From Rhodanobacter sp. (lineage in GTDB: Bacteria; Pseudomonadota; Gammaproteobacteria; Xanthomonadales; Rhodanobacteraceae), in the NCBI GenBank assembly GCA_027307195.1, contig DAHUXL010000157.1, forward strand, positions 1 to 57,019: DNA of 57,019 nucleotides. The letters are read 5' to 3'. The notes under the pieces were generated by a model. The model did not search any database. It saw only the letters and a list, made by a program, of their open reading frames with translations, and had not been told where the DNA came from. How positions within the stretch are numbered: the first letter of the stretch is position 1; the number at the start of each line of letters is the position of its first letter. A program made the translations under genes and the position numbers. Of the stretch, positions 25,350 through 36,500 are shown piece by piece.

Positions 25350-27227
25350 ATGTCCGGTTTCCTGCGACGATTCAGCCTGCCGCTCCTGCTCGCGACCTTG
25401 CTGCTGCAGGGCTGCACGCTGTCACGGGCACAGATCCGCCGCGCCGACGCGGTGGTCGCCAGCACCACCGACCACAGCGTGGACTGCGCGCAAGCCGACC
25501 ACTGCGCGGTGCCGTCGCCGCTGCTGGCCGCGGCTACCCGGGCGCTGGCCGCGTCCACGCCGCAACAACCGGTACACGTGGTGACCCTGCTCGACGACAG
25601 CGAGCCGGCGCTGGCGGCACGGATCAACCTGATCCGCGCCGCGCAGCAATCGATCGACGTACAGACCTTCATCTGGGATCAGGACGATGCCGGCCAGCTG
25701 GTGCTGAACGAGCTGGTGCGCGCGGCACGCCGCGGCGTGCAGGTGCGTATCCTGGCCGACCAGCTGTTCTCGTTCGACGACCCGGACCTGCTCGACCGGC
25801 TGACGCGGGTCAGCGCGAACCTGCAGGTGCGGCTGTACAACCCGACCTTCCACAAGGCCCACACGCAACCGCTGGAATTCGCTGCCGGCGTGCTGTGCTG
25901 CTTCATGCAGTTCAACCAGCGCATGCACAACAAGCTGCTGCTGGTGGACGACAGCATCGGCATCACCGGTGGGCGCAATTACCAGGACCGCTACTTCAAC
26001 TGGGACGACGACTTCGACTACGTCGACCGCGACGTGATGGTCGGCGGTCCCGCCGCGAAACAGATGGCGGCCAGTTTCGAGTTGTTCTGGCGGCACAAGC
26101 GCGCGGTGCCGCTGACCCACCTGCGCGACGTCAACCGGCGCATCCTGTCCGACAGCGCGGCGCCGGTCTGGCCGGCACCGCATTACCGCCGGCCGATGCG
26201 CGTCGCGCAGTTGCTGCAGGCCGCCGAAGATCCGTTGTGGCTGCAGGCGTGGCTGGTCGATCCTTCATTGCCAGCCGGCGACGTCGACTACTTCAGCGAC
26301 CTGCCGTCGAAGACCGACAAGCCGGACAAGCGGCGGGCGCAGGAGTACACCCAGCACATCATGCGCATGATCGGCGACGCCAAGCGCGAAGTGCTGCTGC
26401 AGACACCGTATCTGGTGATGAGCAAACAGGCCCAGCGCATCTTCAAGCGGCTGCGCCAGCGCGCCAAGCCGCCGCGGGTGATCGTCTCGACCAACTCGCT
26501 GGCCTCGACCGACGCGTTCGCGGTGTATGCGATGTCGTACAAGCACCGCAAGCGCTACCTGAAGACGTTCGGCTTCGAGATCCACGAACTGAAGCCGCAT
26601 GCGCCCGGTCCGGCGGTGGACAACGAGCTGGCCAACCTCGGCATGGACACGACGGTGCCGCCGGCGGAAACCGCCAGCCCGGCCAGCGCCACGCAGGCGC
26701 GCTTTCACCTGCTCGGCAGCCGTGGCAGCAACAACCGGCCGGCGCCATTGCTCAGCGAAGGCCGCCGCTTCGGCCTGCACGCGAAGTCGATCGTGATCGA
26801 CGATGCGTTCGCGATGGTCGGCTCGCACAACTTCGATCCGCGTTCGGACCACTACAACACCGAAGCCGGCGTGATCGTCTACGACCACACGTTCGCCGAC
26901 CAGTTGCGCCACAGCATCATGCGCAACACCCAGCCGGAAAACGCGTGGGTGATCGCACCGCGGCAGTCGTCGGTGCCGCTGCTAACCGGCATCAACGATG
27001 CGATCGGCAGCGTCTCCGCCCAGTTGCCGCTGTTCGACCTGTGGCCGTTCCGCTACGCCACCAGCTACGACCTCAATCCCGGCTGCCAGCCGATGCGCGC
27101 CAGCGATCCGGGCTTTTACGCCTGCTATCAGCCAGTCGGCGATTTCCCCGATGTGGCGCTGTCACCCAAGCTGATCATCACGCGGCTGTTCACCGCGTTC
27201 GGCGTCGGCGCGAAAGGCGTGCTCTGA
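25350..27227 (+). CDS. Phospholipase D family lipoprotein, cardiolipin synthase C-like
   Basis: A 625-residue protein with two HKD motifs: H193-N-K195...D200 in MHNKLLLVDD and H477-A-K479...D484 in GLHAKSIVIDD, each followed by the G-x-x-N segment (GGRNYQDRYF; GSHNFDPRS). The N-terminus is a lipoprotein signal (LLLATLLLQGC), so it should be anchored in the envelope. The architecture matches ClsC/YmdC, which makes cardiolipin from phosphatidylglycerol and phosphatidylethanolamine; a ClsC role is inferred. I start at ATG 25350, immediately before the signal sequence; in-frame upstream codons to 25287 are less likely. Confidence 0.85.
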   Translation: MSGFLRRFSLPLLLATLLLQGCTLSRAQIRRADAVVASTTDHSVDCAQADHCAVPSPLLAAATRALAASTPQQPVHVVTLLDDSEPALAARINLIRAAQQSIDVQTFIWDQDDAGQLVLNELVRAARRGVQVRILADQLFSFDDPDLLDRLTRVSANLQVRLYNPTFHKAHTQPLEFAAGVLCCFMQFNQRMHNKLLLVDDSIGITGGRNYQDRYFNWDDDFDYVDRDVMVGGPAAKQMAASFELFWRHKRAVPLTHLRDVNRRILSDSAAPVWPAPHYRRPMRVAQLLQAAEDPLWLQAWLVDPSLPAGDVDYFSDLPSKTDKPDKRRAQEYTQHIMRMIGDAKREVLLQTPYLVMSKQAQRIFKRLRQRAKPPRVIVSTNSLASTDAFAVYAMSYKHRKRYLKTFGFEIHELKPHAPGPAVDNELANLGMDTTVPPAETASPASATQARFHLLGSRGSNNRPAPLLSEGRRFGLHAKSIVIDDAFAMVGSHNFDPRSDHYNTEAGVIVYDHTFADQLRHSIMRNTQPENAWVIAPRQSSVPLLTGINDAIGSVSAQLPLFDLWPFRYATSYDLNPGCQPMRASDPGFYACYQPVGDFPDVALSPKLIITRLFTAFGVGAKGVL

Positions 27228-27248
27228 AAAAAGAAGACTCCCTGAAAC

Positions 27249-27809
27249 CTAGGGCGATTGCGCGAGGCGCTCGCCCTGCGCGGAGAAACGCATCGGCAGC
27301 TCGCCACTGATCCCGTCCGGGTGATCGCCCGGCACCGCGAAACGCCAGTGGCGCACGCTGCGCAGGGCATGCTCGTCGAGTACCGGATCGCCGCTGGATT
27401 CGACCAGGCTGGTCGCAAGGACACGACCGTCGCCATCGACGCCGACATGCAGCACCAGGCGGCCGTCCAGATGGCCACGCAATTCGTCCCATGACTGCGA
27501 GGTGTCAGCAGGCATCGCCAGCGGCACCAGTGAAGGTGCCGGAGCAAGCACGGCGGCCTGCGCTTCGCCCAGGTCGCTGGCCGCACGACCGGCTGTTGCG
27601 CGATGGACCTGCACTACGCTGACCGGACGTTGCCGATGCCACGACAAGGGCGGGGCATGACGCTGCACGGATGACACCTGCCGAGTCGCGGCGAGTCGCG
27701 GCGCCGGCCCGCGCCAGCCGACCGTCAGCGTGCTGAGCCAGCCGGTACCGGCGATGCCGATCGCCAGCGCCAGTACGCTCAGGCTGGTTGTTGTGCGCAG
27801 TCGCAGCAT
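27249..27809 (-). CDS. TonB C-terminal domain protein
   Basis: A 186-residue envelope protein with one membrane segment (about 8-30, SVLALAIGIAGTGWLSTL), a low-complexity periplasmic linker and a C-terminal TonB-like domain from about residue 105 (GRLVLHVGVDGDGRVLATSL ... DEHALRSVRHWRFAVPG). It could be an energy transducer or a related protein. The linker is short and lacks the long Pro-Glu/Pro-Lys stretch of classical TonB, and no exbB/exbD lie nearby, so housekeeping iron-transport TonB function is uncertain. It follows the thiolase gene by 13 bp on the same strand. Confidence 0.75.
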   Translation of the reverse strand: MLRLRTTTSLSVLALAIGIAGTGWLSTLTVGWRGPAPRLAATRQVSSVQRHAPPLSWHRQRPVSVVQVHRATAGRAASDLGEAQAAVLAPAPSLVPLAMPADTSQSWDELRGHLDGRLVLHVGVDGDGRVLATSLVESSGDPVLDEHALRSVRHWRFAVPGDHPDGISGELPMRFSAQGERLAQSP

Positions 27810-27822
27810 GTCGGTGTCGTGT

Positions 27823-29109
27823 TCACGGCCGTTCGAGGATCGCGGTGACGCCCATGCCGCCGGCGGTGCAGATCGAGATCAGGCCGCGGCCGGAGCCTTT
27901 CTGTTCCAGCATCTTCGCCAGGGTGGCGATGATCCGCGCGCCGGTGGCGGCAAACGGATGGCCCACCGCGAGGCTGGAGCCATGCACGTTGAGCTTGGCC
28001 GGATCGATCGAGCCCAGCGGCGCATCGAGGCCGAGCCGGTTCTTGCAGTACTCGGCACTCTCCCACGCGCGCAGCGTGCACAGCACCTGCGCCGCGAACG
28101 CCTCGTGGATCTCGTAGTAATCGAAGTCCTGCAGGGTCAGGCCCTGACGCGCCAGCATGCGCGGCACCGCGATGGTCGGTGCCATCAGCAGGCCTTCGCC
28201 ATGGACGAAATCCACCGCCGCCACTTCGGCATCGCGCAGGTACGCCTGGATTTTCAAACCACGTTGCGCGGCCCACGCGTCGCTGGCCAGCAGCACGGCA
28301 GCCGCGCCATCGGACAGGCCGGTGGAGTTGCCGGCGGTGAGTGTGCCACGGCCGGATGTCTTGTCGAACGCCGGCTTCAACGTGGCCAGCTTCTCCATGG
28401 TGGAGTCGGGACGCAGGAAACCGTCGCGCTTGAGGCCGCGGAACGGCACCAGCAGGTCGTCGAAGAAGCCGTCGTCATACGCGGCGGCCAGCTTGTGGTG
28501 GCTGTCCAGCGCCAGCTGGTCCTGCGCCTGGCGAGCGACCTGCCATTCCTTCGCCATCTGCTCGCAGTGGTCGCCCATCGACTTGCCGGTGCGCGGCTCG
28601 GCCACGCCGGGAAACGAAGGCTTCAGCTCACGGAAGGAGAACCCGCGCAGTGCCACCTTCAACTTGTCCAGCGGCGTCTTCGCCCGGTTCATCGCCAGCA
28701 GCCGCTTGCGCAGGCGCGTGCCGTAGACGATCGGCACGTCGCTGGTGGTGTCCGAGCCGCCGGCGATGCCGGCCGCGATCTGCCCGACGGCGATCTTGTT
28801 GGCGATGATGATCGCGTTGTCCAGCGAAGTGCCGCAGGCGCGCGCGGTGGTGATGCCCGGCGTGGTCGGCGCCAGCCCTGAACTGAGCAGCGCCTCGCGC
28901 GCCAGGTTCCAGTCCGACGAATGCTTGATCACCGCACCCATCGCCACTTCACCCAGTTCCACGCCGTGCAGCCCGAACCGTTCGACCAGCGCGCCCAGCA
29001 CCTTCACCGACATGCCGAAGTTGCCGACGTCGGCATACGCGGTGTTGTTGCGGCAGAACGGGATGCGCACACCACCGATCACCCCGACGCGCCTTTGCGT
29101 GTTTTCCAT
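27823..29109 (-). CDS. Thiolase (acetyl-CoA C-acyltransferase, FadI-like)
   Basis: A 428-residue thiolase carrying out thiolytic cleavage or Claisen condensation of acyl-CoA. Catalytic residues are visible: the nucleophilic Cys in TTARACGTSLD (C92), His in YEIHEAFAAQV (H335) and the second Cys in ICTAGGMG (C414). HGSSLAVGHPFAATGARI is the conserved region before the last Cys. Length and the ARACGTSLDNAI context resemble the FadI-type enzymes of beta-oxidation more than the short PhaA type. No fadJ partner is adjacent. The ATG at 29109 begins family homology (RRVGVIGGVRIPFCR). Confidence 0.88.
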   Translation of the reverse strand: MENTQRRVGVIGGVRIPFCRNNTAYADVGNFGMSVKVLGALVERFGLHGVELGEVAMGAVIKHSSDWNLAREALLSSGLAPTTPGITTARACGTSLDNAIIIANKIAVGQIAAGIAGGSDTTSDVPIVYGTRLRKRLLAMNRAKTPLDKLKVALRGFSFRELKPSFPGVAEPRTGKSMGDHCEQMAKEWQVARQAQDQLALDSHHKLAAAYDDGFFDDLLVPFRGLKRDGFLRPDSTMEKLATLKPAFDKTSGRGTLTAGNSTGLSDGAAAVLLASDAWAAQRGLKIQAYLRDAEVAAVDFVHGEGLLMAPTIAVPRMLARQGLTLQDFDYYEIHEAFAAQVLCTLRAWESAEYCKNRLGLDAPLGSIDPAKLNVHGSSLAVGHPFAATGARIIATLAKMLEQKGSGRGLISICTAGGMGVTAILERP

Positions 29110-29183
29110 GCTCGAAACTGTCCACCACTCAAGTCGGTCAAGGCTAACCCGCGCTGCCGCGGGGCGGAAGCCCAAAACGCTGA

Positions 29184-30368
29184 ATGGTAGAATTGCATCT
29201 CTTTACCCGTTCGGATGTCAGTCACGTGGAAGCACAAACGCTGCTCGCCCTGCCCATCGTGCTGGCCCTGGAACCGGTCGCCGGCGAGTCGGCTTCGCGC
29301 ATGACATTGAGTCGCGACGAGGCAGCACAGCTGGCGGAACTGGTTGCCGCCGATCTGCACACGCTGATGCCGCAGGTCGGCGAAGCCCGGCTGGCGCTGG
29401 CCGGGGCGCTGTTCGATCAGGTCGAACTGCTGCGCCCGGGCTTTCCAGTGTGGGCTACGCTGGACGAGTTGGCCCGGCGCGTGCCGCGCGGCCAGCTGGA
29501 AAACGTGGTGGCGTTCGGCAGTCATGGCGGCCACATGCCGGCGCAGCCGCTGGAGCCGTCGCTCGTCTTCGCCGATGGCCCGATGCGGCTGCTGCCGCTG
29601 AGCCTGCTGGCGCCCGTGGCACTGGCCGGGGAGCTGTCCGAGTTGCTGGAGATCCATCTGGTCGGCCGCGGCGAAGCCGGCACGCTGACCGCCGACTGGC
29701 TGATGCGCACACTCGGCATCCGCCTGGAGCATGTGCGATACCTCAGCCGCAACGACCTGCTGGCGCTGACCTGCGTGCAGTACGAGCACGTCAACCTGGC
29801 GCCGTTGTGGACGCTGCTGGAAGCAGCGCTGCTGACCCCGCAACACGCCGAATCGACCATGAGCGCACGTGGGCTGAACCTGCAATACGCCGAAGGCAAG
29901 GTGCTGGCGCAATCGCCGGCGCAATGGCTGGCCGCGCAGACGGATGAGGTCACCCAACGCGCGCATGCCTTCGCCGGCATCGTGTTCGAACTGCGCCAGT
30001 ACGCCGCGCTGCTCGACGCACACCAGCTGCCGTTGCTGCTGCAGCCGGCCGCGCAGATGGAAGCCGAGGCCGGCGCCGGCTACCTGCTGGAAACCCTGGC
30101 CGCGGTCGAGTCCGCTTACGAGCCGCCGACCCTGTTCGCGCACGAGGCGCCCGGGCTTGGCGTGGTCGCGCTCACCGTGGCGCAACGCGGCAACGGCGGT
30201 GCGGCCCGCGCGCTGGCACACGGCTATCCACCGCAGCCGCAGGCGCTGGGGCCGTTGCTGGCGCTGCTGGCCGACCGCTACGGCATTGCGGCCGAACTGC
30301 ATGCGTTGGGCCGGATCGTGCTGGACGAATACGGCCTACTCGGCGCCCCGGCAACCGCCTTGCACTGA
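29184..30368 (+). CDS. Conserved hypothetical protein
   Basis: A 394-residue cytosolic-looking protein without a recognisable domain, signal peptide or membrane segment. It is Leu/Ala-rich and probably all-helical, with a mid-section ([20 protein letters not shown]) that gives no family signature. The start is uncertain: ATG 29184 overlaps a TAGAAT that could be its own -10 (29188-29193), in which case GTG 29226 would be the real start (380 residues). It diverges from the thiolase gene and precedes the c-di-GMP protein. Confidence 0.65.
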   Translation: MVELHLFTRSDVSHVEAQTLLALPIVLALEPVAGESASRMTLSRDEAAQLAELVAADLHTLMPQVGEARLALAGALFDQVELLRPGFPVWATLDELARRVPRGQLENVVAFGSHGGHMPAQPLEPSLVFADGPMRLLPLSLLAPVALAGELSELLEIHLVGRGEAGTLTADWLMRTLGIRLEHVRYLSRNDLLALTCVQYEHVNLAPLWTLLEAALLTPQHAESTMSARGLNLQYAEGKVLAQSPAQWLAAQTDEVTQRAHAFAGIVFELRQYAALLDAHQLPLLLQPAAQMEAEAGAGYLLETLAAVESAYEPPTLFAHEAPGLGVVALTVAQRGNGGAARALAHGYPPQPQALGPLLALLADRYGIAAELHALGRIVLDEYGLLGAPATALH

Positions 30369-30466
30369 ACCCGCCGCGGCTGCCGCCGATGGCAGCTGTG
30401 CAAGGACAAGAATCGGTGCATGATGGCGGCGCGCCGACGGGGGGCGCCAGAGCTGACGGGATAACC

Positions 30467-32941
30467 ATGCGGCCGCACAAGTCTGCCGAGGTATTGCCTT
30501 CGCTTTTCCATGGGCCGGATTGGCCCGCCCGAGTGCTGCACGGCACTCCCGCACTACTCGCCTATCTCGACGCCGAGCAGCGCTTTTGCTACGCCAACGA
30601 AACCCATCGCAGCTGGCTCGGCATCGATCCGCAATGGCTGATCGGGCGGCGCCTGATCGATGTGGTCGGCCGGCGCAATCACCAGCTGGCCAGCGCGGCA
30701 CTGGAACGGGCCTACGCCGGCGAGCGGGCCAGCTATGAAGGCGAGCTGTTCAACGGCAGCGAACGGCGTTACGCCCACGGCAACTTCCAGCCGGACTTCG
30801 ACGCCGCCGGCCAGGTCTGCGGCGTCTTCACCGCGCTGATCGACATCACCGAACGGCACACGCTGGAACTGCAGCTGCACGAAAGCGAGCAACGCTTCTT
30901 CGGCGCGTTCCAGCATGCCGCGATCGGCATGGCGCTGACCCGTCCGGATGGCCATTTCCTGCGCGTCAACGCCGCGGTATGCCAGATGCTCGGCTATCGC
31001 GAGGAGGACTTGCTGGCGCTGGACATCGCCGCGATCACCCATCCGGACGACATGGCGGCTGACGAGGAGCTGATGGTGCAGCTGCTGGCCGGCCAGCGCG
31101 AGTCGTACCAGCTGGAGAAGCGCAACTTCCACAAGGATGGCCGCATCGTCCATATCCAGCTCAGCGTGTCGCTGGTGCGCGACGGGCAGGGCGCACCGCT
31201 GTATTTCGTCTCGCAGGCGCAGAACATCAGCCAGCGCAAGGCGTTCGAGGATGCCTTGCATCGCGAGCGCGAACTGGCCGAGGTGACCCTGCGCTCGATC
31301 GGCGACGCGGTGATCACCACCGATCCGCAGCTGCACGTCACCTCGCTCAATCCGATCGCCGAGGCGATGACCGGCTGGACCAGCCGCGAGGCGCAGGGGC
31401 GGCTGGTCGAGGAAATTTTCCAGCTGTTCGACGCCCAGCATGGCCACAGCATCGCCAACCCGCTGCGGGCGGCGATCGAACGCAACGCCATCGTCGATCT
31501 GGCCGGCAAGACCTTGCTGCGGCACCGGTATGGGTTCGACACGCCGGTGGAGGACTCCTCGGCGCCGATCCACGACCACGCCGGCAACGTGATCGGCGGC
31601 GTGCTGGTGTTCCACGACGTCAGCGAGACCCGTGCGCTGGCGCTGAAGATGATCCATCTGACCCAGCACGACACGGTCACCGGGCTGCCCAACCGCAGCC
31701 AGCTGCACGCGCATATCGCACAGGCACTGGCGACCGCGAACCGCCGCCGGCAGCGCGCCGCGCTGCTCTACATCGACATCGACCATTTCAAGCGAATCAA
31801 CGAACTGCACGGTCACGCCGCCGGTGACCGCGTGCTGCACGCGCTCGCCGCACAGCTGCGCCGCTGCCTGCCCGGCGACGAGTTGCTCAGCCGCTATGAC
31901 GGCGACGAATTCGTGGTGGTGCTGCCGCACCTGGAAAGCGTGAGCGAAGCGGCCAGCGTGTGCCAGACCTTGATCAATCAGTGCGAACAGGTCCGTGTCG
32001 ACGGCCTGCCCGAACTGGCGCTGCGCATCAGCATCGGCATCAGCGTGTATCCGGACGACGCCGCCGAACCGGAAGACCTGCTGCAGCATGCGGAAACCGC
32101 GCTGGTCGCAGTAAAGGCACAAGGCCTGCACGGCCACCGCTTCTTTACCGCGTTGATGAACGAGCGCACACAGGCGCGCCGGCGGATCGAGACCGCGCTG
32201 CGCCATGCCCTGTCACGGCACGAACTGAGCCTGCATTACCAGCCCAAGGTGGATGCGCAGAGCGGCAACATCGTCGGCGCCGAGGCCTTGCTGCGCTGGC
32301 AAGTGGACGGGCGCGAGCTGTACACGCCGGACCAGTTCATCCCGGTCGCCGAAGACAGCGGCCTGATCCTGCCGATCGGTGCCTGGGTGCTGCGCCAGGC
32401 GTGCAAGCAGGCACGGCTGTGGCAGCAGCGCGGTCAAGCCATTCCGGTCTCGGTGAACGTCTCGCCGCTGCAGTTCCAGCATGCCGATTTCTACAATTGG
32501 CTGGACGAGGTGCTGAACGAAAGCGGGCTCGATGCCGGCCTGCTCGAACTGGAACTGACCGAGCGCATGGTGATGTCCGGCGGCGATGCCACCACCGGAA
32601 TGCTGCGCCGGATCAAGCAACGCGGCGTGCGGCTGTCGCTGGACGATTTCGGCACCGGCTACTGCAGCCTGTCCTACCTGAAGCATTTCCCGATCGACGC
32701 GCTGAAGATCGACCGCGTGTTCGTGCACGACCTGACCAGCGACCGCGACACCGCCACGATCACCGGCTCGATCATCGCGATGGCGCGCAGCCTCAACAAG
32801 GTGGTGGTCGCCGAAGGCGTGGAGACCCGCGAGCAGGGCGCGTTCCTGCGCGAAGCCGGCTGTTCGCAACTGCAGGGCTTCCTGTTCGGTGCGCCGATGC
32901 CGGCTGCGGAATTCCAGCAGTTGCTGATCGAGCCTGCCTGA
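30467..32941 (+). CDS. PAS-PAS-PAS-GGDEF-EAL protein, probable c-di-GMP phosphodiesterase
   Basis: An 824-residue cytoplasmic signalling protein with no membrane segment: three PAS domains (about 20-140, 150-270, 280-400), a GGDEF domain (about 410-570) and an EAL domain (about 580-820). The GGDEF signature reads DGDEF (D478), and an RxxD inhibitory site is absent (LPGD instead), so cyclase activity is doubtful. The EAL site looks complete: EALLRW (E606), [20 protein letters not shown] (D726), ALKIDR, EGVET and QGFLFG. The likely role is c-di-GMP hydrolysis tuned by ligands of the PAS domains. ATG 30467 is chosen with a GACGGG ribosome site. Confidence 0.88.
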   Translation: MRPHKSAEVLPSLFHGPDWPARVLHGTPALLAYLDAEQRFCYANETHRSWLGIDPQWLIGRRLIDVVGRRNHQLASAALERAYAGERASYEGELFNGSERRYAHGNFQPDFDAAGQVCGVFTALIDITERHTLELQLHESEQRFFGAFQHAAIGMALTRPDGHFLRVNAAVCQMLGYREEDLLALDIAAITHPDDMAADEELMVQLLAGQRESYQLEKRNFHKDGRIVHIQLSVSLVRDGQGAPLYFVSQAQNISQRKAFEDALHRERELAEVTLRSIGDAVITTDPQLHVTSLNPIAEAMTGWTSREAQGRLVEEIFQLFDAQHGHSIANPLRAAIERNAIVDLAGKTLLRHRYGFDTPVEDSSAPIHDHAGNVIGGVLVFHDVSETRALALKMIHLTQHDTVTGLPNRSQLHAHIAQALATANRRRQRAALLYIDIDHFKRINELHGHAAGDRVLHALAAQLRRCLPGDELLSRYDGDEFVVVLPHLESVSEAASVCQTLINQCEQVRVDGLPELALRISIGISVYPDDAAEPEDLLQHAETALVAVKAQGLHGHRFFTALMNERTQARRRIETALRHALSRHELSLHYQPKVDAQSGNIVGAEALLRWQVDGRELYTPDQFIPVAEDSGLILPIGAWVLRQACKQARLWQQRGQAIPVSVNVSPLQFQHADFYNWLDEVLNESGLDAGLLELELTERMVMSGGDATTGMLRRIKQRGVRLSLDDFGTGYCSLSYLKHFPIDALKIDRVFVHDLTSDRDTATITGSIIAMARSLNKVVVAEGVETREQGAFLREAGCSQLQGFLFGAPMPAAEFQQLLIEPA

Positions 32942-32947
32942 ACCGGC

Positions 32948-33421
32948 TCAGGCGGGTTCGGCGCCGGCGCCGTCCAGCAGCGCCTCGTACATCCAGTAGT
33001 GGCAGCGCTGCATGCCCAGCTCGGCATAGGTTGTCTGCGCGCGCTGGTTCTCGGTTTCCACATACAGGCGCAGGCCGACGGCACCGGCCGCCGCCGCACG
33101 CTGCTCGACCGCGGCGTACAGCGCGCGGAACACGCCGCCGCGCCGCGCCGCGGGGATCACGTACACGCTCTGGATCCACCAGAAATCGCCGCAGCGCCAG
33201 TCGCTCCACTCATATGTCACCAACAGGCTGCCGACCGCCACGCCCTCGCGTTCGGCGATCAGGTAGAAGCCGCGGCGCGGCTGCTCGAACACACCGCGGA
33301 TGCCGCGCTCAAGGGTCGCGGGATCGAGCTGCTTGTGCTCGGTCTCCCACGCCATCGCCGCATTCCAGGCGACGAGTTCGGCAAGGTCGGTGAGGGCGGC
33401 GGCGCGAATCGACAACGACAC
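32948..33421 (-). CDS. GNAT family N-acetyltransferase
   Basis: A 157-residue GNAT-fold protein. VAVGSLLVTYEWSDWRCGDF forms the central strands, WIQSVYVIPAARRGGVFRAL is the acetyl-CoA motif A, and ETENQRAQTTYAELGM is the C-terminal element before the last strand. The start is GTG 33421 with a GGAG about 12 bp upstream; no in-frame ATG is nearby. The substrate is unknown. It converges on the PAS-GGDEF-EAL gene with 6 bp between; the two stop codons fall in a 6-bp hairpin (32936-32953) lacking a T-run. Confidence 0.82.
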   Translation of the reverse strand: MSLSIRAAALTDLAELVAWNAAMAWETEHKQLDPATLERGIRGVFEQPRRGFYLIAEREGVAVGSLLVTYEWSDWRCGDFWWIQSVYVIPAARRGGVFRALYAAVEQRAAAAGAVGLRLYVETENQRAQTTYAELGMQRCHYWMYEALLDGAGAEPA

Positions 33422-33540
33422 GGCATGACTCCGGTGCGGGCTGGGCCCCCATCGTAGCGTGCGCCGTCTTCACACGCCGGAGCGTAGGGTCCGAGCGGTA
33501 GCCGCGGGCTGTAGCGGAGATCCGCCAGAGCATCACCTGG

Positions 33541-36500
33541 ATGGACGCATCGCGGCCGAGCCGGCATGAACCCCAAGGAAAGACGGATTTGAACATCGGC
33601 AGCCTCCTCGACCTGCTCAAGCTGCGCCGCCTGCGCGCATTCCGTCGCCGCCGCGTGGCGGCGCGGACCCGGCCGGAACAGGAGCCGGCGCTGCGTTCGG
33701 AGCTGTTCAGCGCAGAGCAGATGGAACGGCATGGCGCGGCGCTGGCCAGCCAGCACCGCTTGAGTACGCGCTCGAGCGCGGACTTGCTGCTGGCCCGGCT
33801 GGCCGACAACGAAGCGGTGCTGACGCATACCTGCGAGCGGCTGACCGACGCGACCCGGCGCAAATGGCGCGTGACCCCGGCCGGCGAGTGGCTGCTGGAC
33901 AATTTCTACCTGCTCGAGGAACAGGTCCGGATCGCCCGCCGGCATCTGCCGAAGGGCTACAGCCGCGAACTGCCGCGGCTGGACAACGGCCCGTCGGCCG
34001 GACTGCCGCGGGTCTACGACATCGCGCTGGAAATCATTTCGCACGGCGATGGCCGCGTCGACACCAGCAGCGTGCACCGTTTCATCAACGCCTACCAGAG
34101 CGTGACCCCGCTGAAGCTGGGCGAGCTGTGGGCGATCCCGATCATGCTGCGATTGGCGCTGCTTGAGAACCTGCGCCGGGTCGCCGCGCGGGTGATGGCG
34201 GACTGGCGCCATCGCGGCAAGGCCGCACGCTGGGCCGACACGATGACCACCACCGCCGAACGCGACCCGAACTCGGTGGTGCTGGTGGTGGCCGACATGG
34301 CGCGCTCGAACCCGCCGATGAATGGCTCGTTCGTCGCCGAAATGGCGCGCCGGCTGCAGGGCCAGAGCCCGGCACTGGCGCTGCCGCTGAGCTGGATCGA
34401 GCAGCGCCTGTCCGCGTCCGGCCAGAGCATCGAGCATCTGGTGCAACTGGAAGCACAGCAGCAGGCGGCCAACCAGGTCTCGATCAGCAACAGCATTGGC
34501 AGCCTGCGTGCGCTTTCGGCGATCGACTGGCGCGACTTCGTCGAGCACAGCAGCCTGGTCGAACAACGGCTGCGCGAGGATCCGGTCGGCGTCTACCCGG
34601 CGATGGATTTCCCCACCCGCGACCGCTATCGCCACGTGGTGGAGGCGCTCGCGCGCCATCACCGGGTGACCGAACTGGAGGTGGCCGAGGCGGCGATCGC
34701 GCTGTGCCAGGCCGACGCACCGACCGACACCACCGCGCCCTTGCCGCAGCACGTCGGCTTCTACCTGATCGAGCGTGGCCGCCGTACGCTGGAACAACAG
34801 CTCGGCATCCGGCCGCGGCTGAGTACAACGCTGCGCCGCGCTTTCGACCGCGCGCCGCTGCCGATCTATCTGGGCCTGCTGGCCTTGCTGACGTTTGCGT
34901 TCGCGCAGCCGCTGGTCGCCGCCGCCGCCCACAATCATCTGCCATTGTGGGCGCTGATCGCGCTCGCGGTGCCGGCCACCATCCTGGCCAGCCAGCTGGG
35001 GCTGAGCCTGCTCAACTGGATGGCCACCCTGACGGTGGCGCCGCAGCAGTTGCCGCGGATGGATTATTCGGACGGCATCCCGGCCAGCGCACGCACGCTG
35101 GTGGCGATCCCCAGCCTGTTCGCCAGCGCGCAAGACGTCGAGGATCTGGTCGAGGCGCTGGAAGTACGCTTCCTCGGCAACCGCGACGAACATCTGCATT
35201 TCGCCCTGCTCACAGATTTCGCCGACGCGGACAGCGAAACCTTGCCCGGCGACGATGCACTGCTGCGACTGGTGCGGCGCCGCATCGAGGCGCTCAACGA
35301 ACACTACGCCGGCAGCGATGCCGATCGCTTCTTCCTGTTCCACCGGCCGCGCCGCTGGAACGCGGCCGAGCGATGCTGGATGGGCCACGAGCGCAAGCGC
35401 GGCAAGCTGGCCGATCTCAACGCGCTGCTGCGCGGCAACGCGCACGACCGCTTCATGCTGATCGTGGGCGACATCGCGGCGCTGCCACCGGTACAGTACG
35501 TGATCACGCTGGACACCGACACCGAACTGCCGCGCGATGCGGCGCAGGCCTTCGTCGGCACCATCGACCATCCGCTCAATCGCGCGGTGTATGACCCGGT
35601 GCAACGGCGCGTCGTCTCCGGCTACGCGATCCTGCAGCCGCGCGTGGGGATCAGCCTGCCCAGCACCGCACGCTCGCGCTACGCGCAGCTGTACGGCAGC
35701 GATGCCGGCATCGACCCGTATACGCAAATGGTCTCGGATGTCTATCAGGACGTGTTCCACGAAGGTTCGTTCATCGGCAAGGGCATCTACGCGATCGACG
35801 CGTTCGAGCGCAGCCTGGACGGGCGCTTCCCGGAAAACCGCATCCTCAGCCACGACCTGGTCGAAGGCTGCCATGCACGCGCGGGCCTGCTCAGCGACAT
35901 GCAGCTGTTCGAGGAATACCCGGCCCGCTACGGCGCCGACGTGAAGCGTCGCCATCGCTGGATTCGCGGCGACTGGCAGCTGCTGCCATGGCTGCTGCCG
36001 TGGGCACCGAGCGCGCATGATGGCTGGCGTCGCAACGCGCTGACCGCGCTGTCGCGCTGGAAAATTCTCGACAACCTGCGCCGCAGCCTGGTGCCGACCT
36101 CGTTGCTGGTGCTGCTGGTCGCCGGCTGGCTGCTGCTGTCGCCGGTGCTGTCGTGGACGCTGGCGGTGCTGGCGATGGTGTTGGTGCCGCCGCTGTTGTC
36201 GGCCCTGCTGGAGCTGGTGCAGAAGCCGCGCGAGGTGCAGCTGGACCAGCATCTGCGTGCCGGTTTCCTGGCCGGCATGCAGCATTTCGAGCGAATGGCG
36301 CTGGGGCTGGCATGGCTGCCGCACGAGGTGCTGTACCAGCTCGATGCGATCGTGCGCACGCTGTGGCGGATGGCGATCAGCCACCGGAACCTGCTGCAGT
36401 GGCAGACCTCCAGCGACGTCGAACGCCGCAGCAGCAACGTACCGGCGGCGTTGTGGCGGGCGATGTGGATCGGCCCGCTGCTCGCGCTGGGGCTGACTGT

